22,674 bases of DNA from the NCBI GenBank assembly GCA_003445035.1, contig DLVV01000132.1, positions 1-22,674 of the forward strand, given 5' to 3'. The notes below the pieces were generated by a model. That model saw nothing but the letters and a program-made list of their open reading frames with translations, was not told where the DNA came from and did no database searches. A program made the position numbers and the translations under genes. Of the stretch, positions 1 through 7,483 are shown in pieces (position 1 is the stretch's first letter; each line of letters starts with the position of its first letter). The stretch is from Planctomycetaceae bacterium. Lineage in GTDB: Bacteria > Planctomycetota > Planctomycetia > Planctomycetales > Planctomycetaceae.

Positions 1-147
1 ATCACAACGCCAGGGCGATCAAATAACCTTCATTTTCCGCAGTTATCTCGCTCGCAGCCCCGTCCCAACGCCCCACCTTTGCTAAAGATAAATCGAAAGG
101 ATCAGCCTCGACGGTTGTCCGATTTTTCCAGAGATAGGCTCACCTCC

Positions 148-176
148 TTGTTTTTTTTAGCGCCGGCAGGTAGAAA
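148..176 (+). promoter_or_regulatory. possible sigma70-type promoter for the cold-shock gene
   Basis: A TTGTTT hexamer at 148-153 and a TAGAAA hexamer at 171-176 are separated by 17 bases, which is the usual -35/-10 spacing. They match the sigma70 consensus at 3 of 6 and 4 of 6 positions. Transcription would start near 183 and give a leader of about 74 bases before the ATG at 257. The match is weak and rests only on spacing and position; the rest of 1-256 shows no gene. Confidence 0.25.
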
Positions 177-256
177 ATGAGTCCGCGGAAGGGCAGCCAG
201 AACACGTTGTTTCGGGCGACTCCGCAGAGACACTTTTCTTAGGGATCGGACAAACG

Positions 257-454
257 ATGGCAGAAGGCACGATCAAAAGACTGACGGACAGAGGTTTCGG
301 TTTCATTGATACCGGAGCTGGCGAAGACATTTTCTTCCACAATTCGAACCTCGAAGGAGTGAGTTACGACGATCTCCAAGAAGGACAACGAGTGTCCTAC
401 ACCGAGGGAAGCGGACCGAAGGGACCTCGGGCGGAGAATGTCAAACCGATCTGA
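257..454 (+). CDS. small cold-shock (CspA-type) nucleic-acid-binding protein
   Basis: A 65-residue single cold-shock domain (five-stranded OB fold) expected to bind single-stranded RNA or DNA in the cytoplasm as an RNA chaperone. The RNP1 motif reads RGFGFI (residues 12-17) and RNP2 reads DIFFH (24-28), both with the aromatic residues that stack on bases. The C-terminal GPKGPRAENV is the usual end of the fold. The tryptophan typical of the first strand in enterobacterial CspA (KWF) is replaced, since the strand reads IKRLTDRG; this variant is common outside enterobacteria. The start is supported by AGGGA at 241-245, 11 bases before the ATG. The gene stands alone and is followed by a strong terminator at 481-516. 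Whether it is cold-induced cannot be told from the sequence. Confidence 0.95.
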   Translation: MAEGTIKRLTDRGFGFIDTGAGEDIFFHNSNLEGVSYDDLQEGQRVSYTEGSGPKGPRAENVKPI

Positions 455-480
455 GTATCGGGACATCTCTTGAGACAAAA

Positions 481-516
481 GAAGAAGCCGGCGAAATTCG
501 CCGGCTTCTTTTTTTT
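481..516 (+). terminator. strong intrinsic terminator after the cold-shock gene
   Basis: A perfect inverted repeat pairs 481-493 with 499-511 around the 5-base loop AAATT, and the right arm runs into an uninterrupted T tract that ends at 516. The GC-rich core is 10 bp, extended by A-T pairs. It lies 26 bases after the cold-shock stop codon. On the opposite strand the same hairpin is followed by a shorter T-rich stretch, so it may also stop transcription of the convergent sialidase-like gene that ends at 601. Confidence 0.9.
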
Positions 517-600
517 GTCCCCCATCCCGACAGCCGGATCTCTGGCAACAGGAACATCCTGTCCGAAGCAGACATCCCGGCTGCACACCGAGACCCCGAG

Positions 601-1737
601 CTAGGTTTCCAGAACTCTCAGCCGCGCACACCGAACATGTGTCAGGCTCATCTCGGTGCACCAGTAGGTCGCCAGCACGTCCCCGTCTGCCAGTCGAATC
701 GCTCTCGGTGCCCCGAAGGCGATCGTGTCGTGTGAGCAGGGATAGGTGTCCGGCGCCTCGACCCCCAACTTGTCGCGTCCGGTCGCATCCCAGACGCAGA
801 CCTGGTTGTCGAGGTCCCACGTCCTGCCCTCGTCACCGGACAGCGCAGCAAAAAATCCCGGCTGCGGCCCGTCGCGGCGGGTGTAGACATTCAGCATGCG
901 TCCGTCGCCGAGATCGACGGCCTGATTGGTCTGCCCCGGCAGCGTGGTCGGCTCCGGCTCCGACCAGCTCTTTCCGTCGGGAGACCCAACACAACGGTGC
1001 AGCGGCTGGTTGTCGATGTCGCTCTTCATCAGCGCCGTCCAAAACATCGTGAACAGGCGGCCGTCGTTCATCCGCAACACCTGTCCGTGCCAGAACCCCT
1101 TGTCCTGTGAATTGGTGTCGGCGACAACGACTGGATCCACCCACGTCCTGCCCCGATCGGTCGAGAACAGCCCCACCACCTGCGGCCGGTAAGGCTGAGA
1201 CGAGTCAAATGCATGCCACCGGTCAAAGGGCATGAACCACCGGCCGTCGGACAACTCGATGACCCCGGAACTGGGCGTCACGATCAGGTCGTCGGGGACC
1301 TCCATCCGCTCTGGACGCGACCACGTACGGCCGTGATCAGTCGAATGCAAAGCCACGAGTTCGAACGCACCGATCCCACCGGTCTCCTCGTTGAACAACG
1401 GGAGTTTCGGGTCGCTGCGATCCACGCGAAAGGTCGTGATGACCAGCGACCCATCGTCCAGGTGAGCCACCATCGGATCGTGGTACGAATAGGCCGCGTC
1501 ATCCGGTCCGCGATCATGTACCACGTGATGCTCGGTCCAACTCTCGCCGCCGTCAGTCGACCGGGCCGCATAGTGAGCCAGGTCGGTTGCGTACATCCCG
1601 CCGCCACGATTGTACGTGCAGAAGATCTCGTCCTCCGAGAGCTGCACCACGTTGCTGAAGAACCCTCCCACATAACCGTAGCCGGGATTCGGGTTCCGGT
1701 AGATGGGGCCTTCGCTGATCATTTCGATGCGAGACAT
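601..1737 (-). CDS. sialidase-like (BNR/Asp-box) beta-propeller protein, probably cytoplasmic
   Basis: A 378-residue six-bladed propeller of the sialidase superfamily. Five Asp-box turns (S-x-D-x-G-x-x-W type) are visible at about residues 60-67, 132-139, 192-199, 252-258 and 300-307, evenly spaced as expected for successive blades. I chose the ATG at 1737 because AGGAAG (plus-strand 1745-1750) sits 7 bases upstream and the protein then opens directly with the domain. An upstream in-frame ATG at 1899 would add 54 arginine- and proline-rich residues that look non-coding. There is no signal peptide, unlike the second propeller at 3274. The FRIP motif of classical sialidases is not seen, so sialic acid should not be assumed as substrate; other members of this fold act on different sugars or are not enzymes. 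The gene is monocistronic and convergent with the cold-shock gene. Confidence 0.88.
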   Translation of the reverse strand: MSRIEMISEGPIYRNPNPGYGYVGGFFSNVVQLSEDEIFCTYNRGGGMYATDLAHYAARSTDGGESWTEHHVVHDRGPDDAAYSYHDPMVAHLDDGSLVITTFRVDRSDPKLPLFNEETGGIGAFELVALHSTDHGRTWSRPERMEVPDDLIVTPSSGVIELSDGRWFMPFDRWHAFDSSQPYRPQVVGLFSTDRGRTWVDPVVVADTNSQDKGFWHGQVLRMNDGRLFTMFWTALMKSDIDNQPLHRCVGSPDGKSWSEPEPTTLPGQTNQAVDLGDGRMLNVYTRRDGPQPGFFAALSGDEGRTWDLDNQVCVWDATGRDKLGVEAPDTYPCSHDTIAFGAPRAIRLADGDVLATYWCTEMSLTHVRCARLRVLET

Positions 1738-2019
1738 GATGCGGCTTCCTGGAGAATGGAGATCCACTCGAGACGGTTCCGGCGAGCCCTCAACCCTGGC
1801 AACGGCCAGAGGTTTTTTCGGATTGGCAAAGCCAAACGTGAGCAGAGCAGCTCTTGGGCAGCGGCAGCGTGGATGATTGGGCCATCGTAGACTCCCCAAA
1901 TCAGGTATTTCGAGACCCGCGATAACTCGGAAATTGAAAAGATGTTGCGGCGAAAGCGGTGTTGCGCAAGAATCGCTGGACCAATTTTAGATTTCCAATT
2001 CCTTCACTGGTAGCCATTC
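1738..2019. other. divergent intergenic region
   Basis: About 280 bases separate the divergent sialidase-like (-) and isochorismatase-like (+) genes. Promoters for both should lie here, but I found no hexamer pair good enough to call. The reading frame upstream of the chosen sialidase start is open to 1899, without coding character. Confidence 0.4.
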
Positions 2020-3087
2020 ATGTTGAAATCAACGGCCTTGGTGAGTTGCACGCTATGCGTAGCCATGCCGCTCTTGTCTTCGATGGCGACACGGGCCAGT
2101 AGTGAGAAGAAAGTTCGTGTCTACTCGAATGATCTGAAAGTGATTTCTGACCCTCAGCCTTTGCTCGCAGACCATCCGACGTTTGTGCAGCCAGTCATTG
2201 CATCAGTGCGGTATGAAGCACCGCAGCTGATTAGTGACTCCTCTGCTGACTTGAGCGTTCGTGCCTGGCGATTCTCTTATAACGCTCGAGGCGTTATTGA
2301 AATGCCGAACCGTTTGCAAGCGGCGAAAACGGTAATTGTGGTGGTACATCCGTGGGGTGTTGACGATGGTCAAGGTTGGAAAACACCGCAGCCGGCTGGC
2401 GCCATTTTCGCCTGTACGCCGGACAAGAATCGGGTGATGGTTCAACATGGCAAAGTCGTGGTCAACCCACTACTGAAGAAACTTCGTTCTAGAGTTGGCA
2501 TGGTTGTCTATAGCCTGCCCGGTCGCGGCGATCCCATTCGCCGCAAACTCTATCGCTCTATGGCTTACAAACCGTCGGCGGCTGAGCGCGCGGAAGCGCG
2601 AAAGCAGTTGACGGCCAAACTGAAGTCGTTCAGGTATCAAGGTAGTGACATTCCCAAACGTATCGAGTTGCGTTCGAGCAAGCCGGCAATCGACTACTTC
2701 CGCCAGTTTCCCGGTCTCGATGCGTCGGCCAAGTACAACAACCAAGGATTTCGGGACTTGCCGATACCCGTGATGGGTTCCATTGAGGTTGCCCCGAACG
2801 ATGTCGTTATCTACGACGGTGAGGGATACGATGCGCTGAAGCGTTTTCTGCAGCACAACGGCATCGAGCATGTACTGTTGTGCGGTTACCACGCCGACAT
2901 GTGCGTTTGCAGCACGACGGCCGGGCACGAAAAATTGCGTCGTGACTTTAATGTCTTCCTGGTCGGCGATGCCGTACAGGCGACCCTTCCGGCAAACTCA
3001 TCGGCCCAATATGCAACCAACCAGGCCGTTTCCTTCGCTTCCTTGAACGTGCTTATCACCCAAGCGTCCTGGATCATCCCTGACTAG
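2020..3087 (+). CDS. exported isochorismatase-like (cysteine hydrolase fold) protein
   Basis: A 355-residue protein with a C-terminal isochorismatase-fold segment. The segment LLCGYHADMCVCSTTAG (residues 286-302) matches the family's G-x-x-x-D-x-C-V-x-x-T-A signature, which makes Cys295 the expected nucleophile. The strand after it (VFLVGDAVQAT, 312-322) matches the usual conserved Asp-Ala turn. The first strand may be VIVVVHPWGVDD (105-116), with an Asp candidate there. I cannot find the usual catalytic Lys in front of the helix that precedes the motif, so activity is uncertain. The N-terminus (residues 1-27) is a plausible but weak signal peptide, which is unusual for a family that is mostly cytoplasmic. 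At 355 residues it is much longer than the usual 180-220, the extra length being N-terminal and in a basic central insert (about 160-245). Base composition is lower than that of the neighbours. No clear Shine-Dalgarno is visible. Confidence 0.8.
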   Translation: MLKSTALVSCTLCVAMPLLSSMATRASSEKKVRVYSNDLKVISDPQPLLADHPTFVQPVIASVRYEAPQLISDSSADLSVRAWRFSYNARGVIEMPNRLQAAKTVIVVVHPWGVDDGQGWKTPQPAGAIFACTPDKNRVMVQHGKVVVNPLLKKLRSRVGMVVYSLPGRGDPIRRKLYRSMAYKPSAAERAEARKQLTAKLKSFRYQGSDIPKRIELRSSKPAIDYFRQFPGLDASAKYNNQGFRDLPIPVMGSIEVAPNDVVIYDGEGYDALKRFLQHNGIEHVLLCGYHADMCVCSTTAGHEKLRRDFNVFLVGDAVQATLPANSSAQYATNQAVSFASLNVLITQASWIIPD

Positions 3088-3110
3088 CCGCTGGATCCGA
3101 CATTTTCACC

Positions 3111-3260
3111 CTACCGGCCCGGGATGAACTTGGTGATGCCATGGATCTGACACGGGTCGTCATCCACACCGTTGACCATCACGCCCTTCTCCTTGCAGAT
3201 CGCTTGCACCAGACCAGTCACGATCCAGTGCGTCGCGGCTTGGCAACACGGCCCCATTGA
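3111..3260 (-). pseudogene. possible 3' remnant of a lost gene (unknown family)
   Basis: Read on the minus strand, about 45 codons that end at the stop at 3111 have strong coding character. Most third positions are G or C (36 of the 44 I counted), and the peptide is a balanced, globular-looking sequence with parts reading THWIVTGLVQAICKEKGV and VDDDPCQIHGITKFIPGR. Upstream of about 3260 this character stops and the frame runs into the antisense of the signal peptide of the gene at 3274. No sensible start is present. I do not recognise the family. It could be the tail of a gene truncated by a rearrangement, or chance. Confidence 0.35.
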
Positions 3261-3273
3261 CGGAATCCTGATC

Positions 3274-4608
3274 ATGACACACCGGCACCGGGCCTCGCTG
3301 CTCCCAATTCTTCCCGCACTTGTCCTGGTGATGATCGCCGAGACGGCTCCGGCGGCCCCTCCGGCACACAAGGCACCACGCCCGAAGCTCGACTACCGCA
3401 TTGAACTCTCAACGGCCGTCAAGGGATTCGACGGCAAGACCTGCTGGGTGCACACTCGTCCGGGAGCCATCCCTCCCGGCACGCCCGGCAATCCCGGCAA
3501 GAAGCCGATCGTGCTGATCACGTTGCAGAAATTGATGCTGACCCGGTCCGACGTATTTTTCGGACTCCACGACCTGCGGACCGACAACATGGGCCGAAAC
3601 TGGATCGGCCCCACCGGCCATCAGTCCCTGAGACGGCGTCAGCCGACCAAGCAGACCTCCGTGGTCCCCTGTGACTTCTGGCCGCTGTGGCATGCGGCCA
3701 CAAAGACGCTGCTGGGAACCGGCAAGACGTTCTACTACACCACCAAGGATCAGCGTCACCTCGCCCGCGCCCCCAGCGAGACGGCGTATTCGGTTTATGA
3801 CCCGATCACCAGGAAATGGGATCCCTGGAAGACGCTGAAACTGCCGGATGATCCGAAATTCCAGAACGCATCAGCCGGATGTGCCCAGAGATACGATTTG
3901 CCCAACGGCGACATCCTGTTGCCGATCTACTATCGGCGCCGCGATCAGACGGAACACCGCGTCACGGTGTGCCGATGCCGATTCGACGGCAAGACGTTGA
4001 AGTTCGTCGAGCACGGTGACGAACTGGAACTGCCACCGGCCGAAAAGCATGGCGACGGATTCTCCGAACCGTCAATCACCAGGTTCAACGGCCGTTTCTA
4101 CATGACACTGCGAACCGTCAAGTTCGGATATGTCACGACCAGCCGGGATGGCCTGCACTTCGGCCCACTCAAAAAATGGACCTTCGACAACGGGGCCGAC
4201 CTCGGCAGTTACAACACCCAGCAGCACTGGGTCACCCATTCCGACGGCCTGTTCCTGGTCTACACCCGACGTGGCCTGAACAACGACCACGTCATCCGGC
4301 ATCGGGCCCCCCTGGTCATCGCCGAAGTCGATCCGCGGCGGGTCGTGGTGAAAAGACAGTCCGAACGGATTCTGGTTCCCGAACGCGGTACGCGGCTGGG
4401 GAATTTCGGGATGACCGATGTCAGTCCGACCGAGACCTGGATCACGACCGTCGAGTGGATGCAGCCGGTCGGAGTCACTAAGTACGGCAGCGACAACAGC
4501 GTCTTCGTCGCCAAGCTGATTTGGAACCGCCCCAATCGCGCGAGCATCGTTGGTCGCAAGGCCGACAGGGCAACACCAAACTCAAAGCCGAGGGTCGTTG
4601 GCAATTGA
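3274..4608 (+). CDS. secreted sialidase-like beta-propeller protein
   Basis: A 444-residue protein with an N-terminal signal peptide (about residues 1-28, basic start, hydrophobic core LLPILPALVLVMIA, small residues before the likely cut). The rest has propeller features: repeated aromatic strands, an Asp-box-like turn SRDGLHF, and motifs such as FSEPSITRFNGRFYM and VYDPITRKW, as seen in sialidase-like and BNR-like exported hydrolases. I chose the ATG at 3274 because GGAA (3262-3265) lies 8 bases upstream and a signal peptide follows at once. The frame is open to 3172, but those residues overlap the presumed gene stump and add no domain. The C-terminal 25 residues are basic and unstructured. 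It differs clearly from the sialidase-like protein at 601-1737, so the two are not a recent duplication. The substrate is unknown. Confidence 0.8.
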   Translation: MTHRHRASLLPILPALVLVMIAETAPAAPPAHKAPRPKLDYRIELSTAVKGFDGKTCWVHTRPGAIPPGTPGNPGKKPIVLITLQKLMLTRSDVFFGLHDLRTDNMGRNWIGPTGHQSLRRRQPTKQTSVVPCDFWPLWHAATKTLLGTGKTFYYTTKDQRHLARAPSETAYSVYDPITRKWDPWKTLKLPDDPKFQNASAGCAQRYDLPNGDILLPIYYRRRDQTEHRVTVCRCRFDGKTLKFVEHGDELELPPAEKHGDGFSEPSITRFNGRFYMTLRTVKFGYVTTSRDGLHFGPLKKWTFDNGADLGSYNTQQHWVTHSDGLFLVYTRRGLNNDHVIRHRAPLVIAEVDPRRVVVKRQSERILVPERGTRLGNFGMTDVSPTETWITTVEWMQPVGVTKYGSDNSVFVAKLIWNRPNRASIVGRKADRATPNSKPRVVGN

Positions 4609-4670
4609 CCCGCCGACGGGTACCCCTCAGGGGCTGCTGCCCCGACGAGAGAGTGAAAGCGAGTCGGAGA

Positions 4671-4692
4671 CCTCGTTGTCTACAGAACGAGG
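4671..4692 (-). terminator. stem-loop between convergent genes
   Basis: CCTCGTT at 4671-4677 pairs perfectly with AACGAGG at 4686-4692 around an 8-base loop, just past the stop codon of the minus-strand gene at 4694. No T tract follows on either strand, so termination is only suggested by its place between two converging genes. Confidence 0.3.
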
Positions 4693-4693
4693 C

Positions 4694-5341
4694 TTACTCC
4701 GCCTTTTTCTTCTTTTTCTTTTTCTTCGCCGGCCGCAACTCAAACACCTCGCCACTGGCCGCCTTCCAGCTCTTCTGCTGTTCCTCGGTCAACAGCTTGA
4801 CGGCATCCTTGCGAGCCTGGCCCAGCAGAGCGTTGATCTTAAGTTGCACTTCCTGGCGATTGTCATCGTTGCGTGTTTTCCGAAGTTTTTTGACTTTTCC
4901 CTGTGATGTCCTGGAGACTTCACGAATCTGGCGACGCTGGTCCTTGGTCAACTTCAGAACACCGGAGAGCTCCTGACGCATCAGCATCCAGGAACCGGAT
5001 GTGTACTGAATCTCGATCTGGAACAGTCGCTGCTGCTGCTTTTCGCTGCATGTCTTGGAAATCACGGCCCGCAGTTTCTGGGTCGCCTCCCGATTTTTTT
5101 TAGCGCGTTCCTGTTCTTCCAAACCCTGCGCCGCCTTGACTGCCGTACGCGTCTCAGTAGCCGCTTTCTTCAGAGCGGCCTTCTGCTCGTCACTCAACTT
5201 CAGCTCCTTGTGAACGAGCCGGTTGCCGGCCAACGTGCCGATCCCCACATTCCGGCTGCGAGTGCGACCTTTCTGTGCTTCCGCGGGTTGCAGGAACAGC
5301 AGGACAAGGAACAGGGGCAACGAAAACCGGACGGCGTACAT
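4694..5341 (-). CDS. exported Spy/CpxP-like LTxxQ helical protein with poly-lysine tail
   Basis: A 215-residue protein with a clear signal peptide (YAVRFSLPLFLVLLFLQPAEA) followed by a highly charged, all-helical region. Three LTxxQ-type motifs are visible: LSDEQ, LTKDQ and LTEEQ. These mark the Spy/CpxP family of periplasmic chaperone or metal-stress proteins; planctomycete-type genomes often carry long versions. The C-terminus ends in a run of eight lysines followed by AE. I chose the ATG at 5341 because GAGGA (plus-strand 5350-5354) lies 8 bases upstream and the signal peptide begins there; the upstream ATG at 5371 would add ten polar residues. The gene is divergent from the beta-helix gene at 5596. 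The likely site of action is the periplasm. The specific ligand or client is unknown. Confidence 0.8.
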   Translation of the reverse strand: MYAVRFSLPLFLVLLFLQPAEAQKGRTRSRNVGIGTLAGNRLVHKELKLSDEQKAALKKAATETRTAVKAAQGLEEQERAKKNREATQKLRAVISKTCSEKQQQRLFQIEIQYTSGSWMLMRQELSGVLKLTKDQRRQIREVSRTSQGKVKKLRKTRNDDNRQEVQLKINALLGQARKDAVKLLTEEQQKSWKAASGEVFELRPAKKKKKKKKAE

Positions 5342-5595
5342 GAGTTGAATCCTCGGGTTCGAACAGGCCATGGTCGGGTCCCATCTTAATCAACGCGGCA
5401 GCACCTGTCTTGTTGACGCGGTCGCCTTGGCCACTCCTCTCTCACGAGTCCAAGAGGCCACGAGCCACGGTGATCGTTTCCTCTGACATTGGCACGGGAT
5501 TGCGGAAAAACCGCTCGTTCCTAACATCACTAGAAGTCACTACGTCTCGATTCCGGAACCGTTTCTTCCTGTTCAACACGTCACGAGGTTCTGCC

Positions 5596-7416
5596 ATGGC
5601 ACGAACAGCCACTGTCATCTGCTTGCTGGGATTGGGAATCTGTGTCGGCTTGGGAGCGGCTCACAATCCGGTAAAAACACCTCCGCAGGGACCGACAGAC
5701 GTCACGTATGTCACCGAGTTCGGAGCGGTTCCCAACGACGGGAAGGATGACACGAAAGCCGTCAACGCGGCCATCAATGCATGCCGGGGCAGCAACAACA
5801 GGACCCTCCACTTTTCGGGCGGAACCTTCAACCTGGCCACCATCACCTTTCCCCCGACCATCAGCGTGGTGGTTTCCAACGGGACCGTGCTGAAGGCGTC
5901 CGATCCGGCGATCGTCAGGTTCGACGGGCCATTCTCAGCCGGCCTGCACCAGGTCTTCTCCGGTCCGGGACGGGCACAGTTCGGTTCCGGTGCCGTCAGC
6001 GAAGTGTATCCCCAGTGGTGGGGCGCTTCCCCGGCGTCATCGGACAGCAGTCCAGCCATCAACAAGGCCATCAATTCCTCTCCGTCGCTCCCGGGTGTCA
6101 ACGTCAGGCTGTCTGGCACCTTCAACTGCCAGACGACCATCCACGTCAATCGGCATCGGGTGAAGCTCATCGGGGACGGAATGTACGCCACACAGATCAC
6201 ATTCAACCCGTCCAACCCAATGGCGTTGTTTGAGTTCTCTCATCCGGACAAAAGCGTGATTGCCCAATGTGCGATCAGGGATATTGGTCTGCTGGGCGCG
6301 GGAGACTACAAGGATCGGAAGCGGGTCCAGAAGACAGGCATCCGGATCGTCGACGCTGACATCATCGAAGTGCGGAATGTCGCGATCCACAACTGGGGCG
6401 GCAATCACAGCATTGGACTCCAGGTCCAGGGACGGCAGTTGGTCTTTGTCGAAAACGTGACCATTCTCGCCGACCTGCCGATCCTCATCGACAAGAACCC
6501 CGCCATCGAGTGGATCTCGATTGACCATTCCACGTTCCGAAACACCTACCTGCTTCCGATGGATCCCAACGGACCGTCGGTGAAGATCGCCTCGGGCGTG
6601 GCCCTGCACAATGTCGTCTTTGACGGGACCAATGCCTGGGTCGGAGGCAAGTACGGCCTGCATTGGGACGACACCGAGACCAGGGGGGTCAGCATGAACC
6701 TCTCGGTCAAAAACGTGCGGATGGAGAACGGTACCGCCCACGGTGGCGCCATCATCCACATTGCCCACAACTACAACCTGATGAACCTGGTGCTGGAGAA
6801 CATCTACGGGTGTGGCGGCGGGGTCGGCGGGATTTACCTCCGCAAGTGCACCAGCGCCACGCTGCAAAACATCTTCTACGCGCCCGTCAGAGGAAATGCA
6901 CCGGCCGGCTACGTGTCGACCGCCCTGGACATCGACGACTCATCCTCCAACATCGCCCTGATCAACGCCTTCTGGAACGGTGGGCTGGTCAAAACCGGAA
7001 AATTGATCAAGACCTTCGGGACCAACTCCAACCCCGCCAAATACGACAACCGTCTGATCGAGGTTTACGATCGCCCCAAAAACGGACAGGGTGAAGGCCT
7101 GGTTCTTTACGGAACAAAGACCTGGTGCCACAGTGGCCGACTCGAAGACGGCGCAAGCCTGCCACTGCCCGTCGGTGCCGGCCCGAAGACGAAGGTGGCC
7201 ACCGTCACCGTCTCAGCCTCCGACGGAAAGGACATCAACCAGTCCGCACAGTTCCTGGTCGGCGGACAGGGGCGGACCATCAAGGTGGTTGGCACCGACG
7301 GTACCAGCACGGCGGACATGGCCGGCAAACTCTGCCTGGTCCCCGGAAAACGGGTGAGCGTTCTCAACCGGCTCGGCAGCCCGGTCGATCTCGTGGTGAC
7401 CGTCTTCTGGCGTTGA
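5596..7416 (+). CDS. secreted pectate-lyase-3 type right-handed beta-helix protein
   Basis: A 606-residue protein with an N-terminal signal peptide (about residues 1-21). The motif VTEFGAVPNDGKDDT followed by an AINA helix (39-61) is the hallmark entrance of the Pectate_lyase_3/GH28-like beta-helix. A second entrance-like motif follows (VYPQWWGA, 137-144, then AINKAI, 154-159), as in some tailspike-like proteins. Rungs with repeated short beta strands fill about 165-540, and a small beta-sandwich-like end (about 570-606) closes the protein. The start at 5596 is preceded by GAGG (5585-5588). The frame is open to a TTG at 5410, but that would place 62 basic residues before an obvious signal peptide. 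It may cleave or bind an acidic polysaccharide; no catalytic residues can be assigned with confidence. It stands alone, divergent from the Spy-like gene. Confidence 0.85.
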   Translation: MARTATVICLLGLGICVGLGAAHNPVKTPPQGPTDVTYVTEFGAVPNDGKDDTKAVNAAINACRGSNNRTLHFSGGTFNLATITFPPTISVVVSNGTVLKASDPAIVRFDGPFSAGLHQVFSGPGRAQFGSGAVSEVYPQWWGASPASSDSSPAINKAINSSPSLPGVNVRLSGTFNCQTTIHVNRHRVKLIGDGMYATQITFNPSNPMALFEFSHPDKSVIAQCAIRDIGLLGAGDYKDRKRVQKTGIRIVDADIIEVRNVAIHNWGGNHSIGLQVQGRQLVFVENVTILADLPILIDKNPAIEWISIDHSTFRNTYLLPMDPNGPSVKIASGVALHNVVFDGTNAWVGGKYGLHWDDTETRGVSMNLSVKNVRMENGTAHGGAIIHIAHNYNLMNLVLENIYGCGGGVGGIYLRKCTSATLQNIFYAPVRGNAPAGYVSTALDIDDSSSNIALINAFWNGGLVKTGKLIKTFGTNSNPAKYDNRLIEVYDRPKNGQGEGLVLYGTKTWCHSGRLEDGASLPLPVGAGPKTKVATVTVSASDGKDINQSAQFLVGGQGRTIKVVGTDGTSTADMAGKLCLVPGKRVSVLNRLGSPVDLVVTVFWR

Positions 7417-7439
7417 CACCACCCCGAGATCTCCGTCAA

Positions 7440-7464
7440 CGGCCCGCCAGAAACACGGCGGCCG
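7440..7464. terminator. GC-rich stem-loop between convergent genes
   Basis: CGGCCCGCC (7440-7448) pairs with GGCGGCCG (7457-7464) as 8 bp with one bulged C, around an 8-base loop. It lies between the stops of the beta-helix gene (7416) and the membrane protein gene (7484). No T tract is present, so its role as a terminator is inferred from position only. Confidence 0.3.
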
Positions 7465-7483
7465 CAACGTCACAGGGAGTCAT

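Noticed and set aside
239..820. 193-codon minus-strand frame across the cold-shock gene and its terminator
   Set aside because: It crosses a strong terminator and the conserved cold-shock gene; no domain character.
601..1737. Naming the Asp-box propeller a true sialidase
   Set aside because: Asp boxes show the fold only. The FRIP motif and a convincing arginine triad are not visible, so the substrate is left open.
5410..5595. Upstream TTG start for the beta-helix protein
   Set aside because: It would place 62 mostly basic residues before an obvious signal peptide that has its own ATG and GAGG site.
6037..6867. 276-codon minus-strand frame inside the beta-helix gene
   Set aside because: It is a shadow of a well-supported plus-strand gene and has no start signal.
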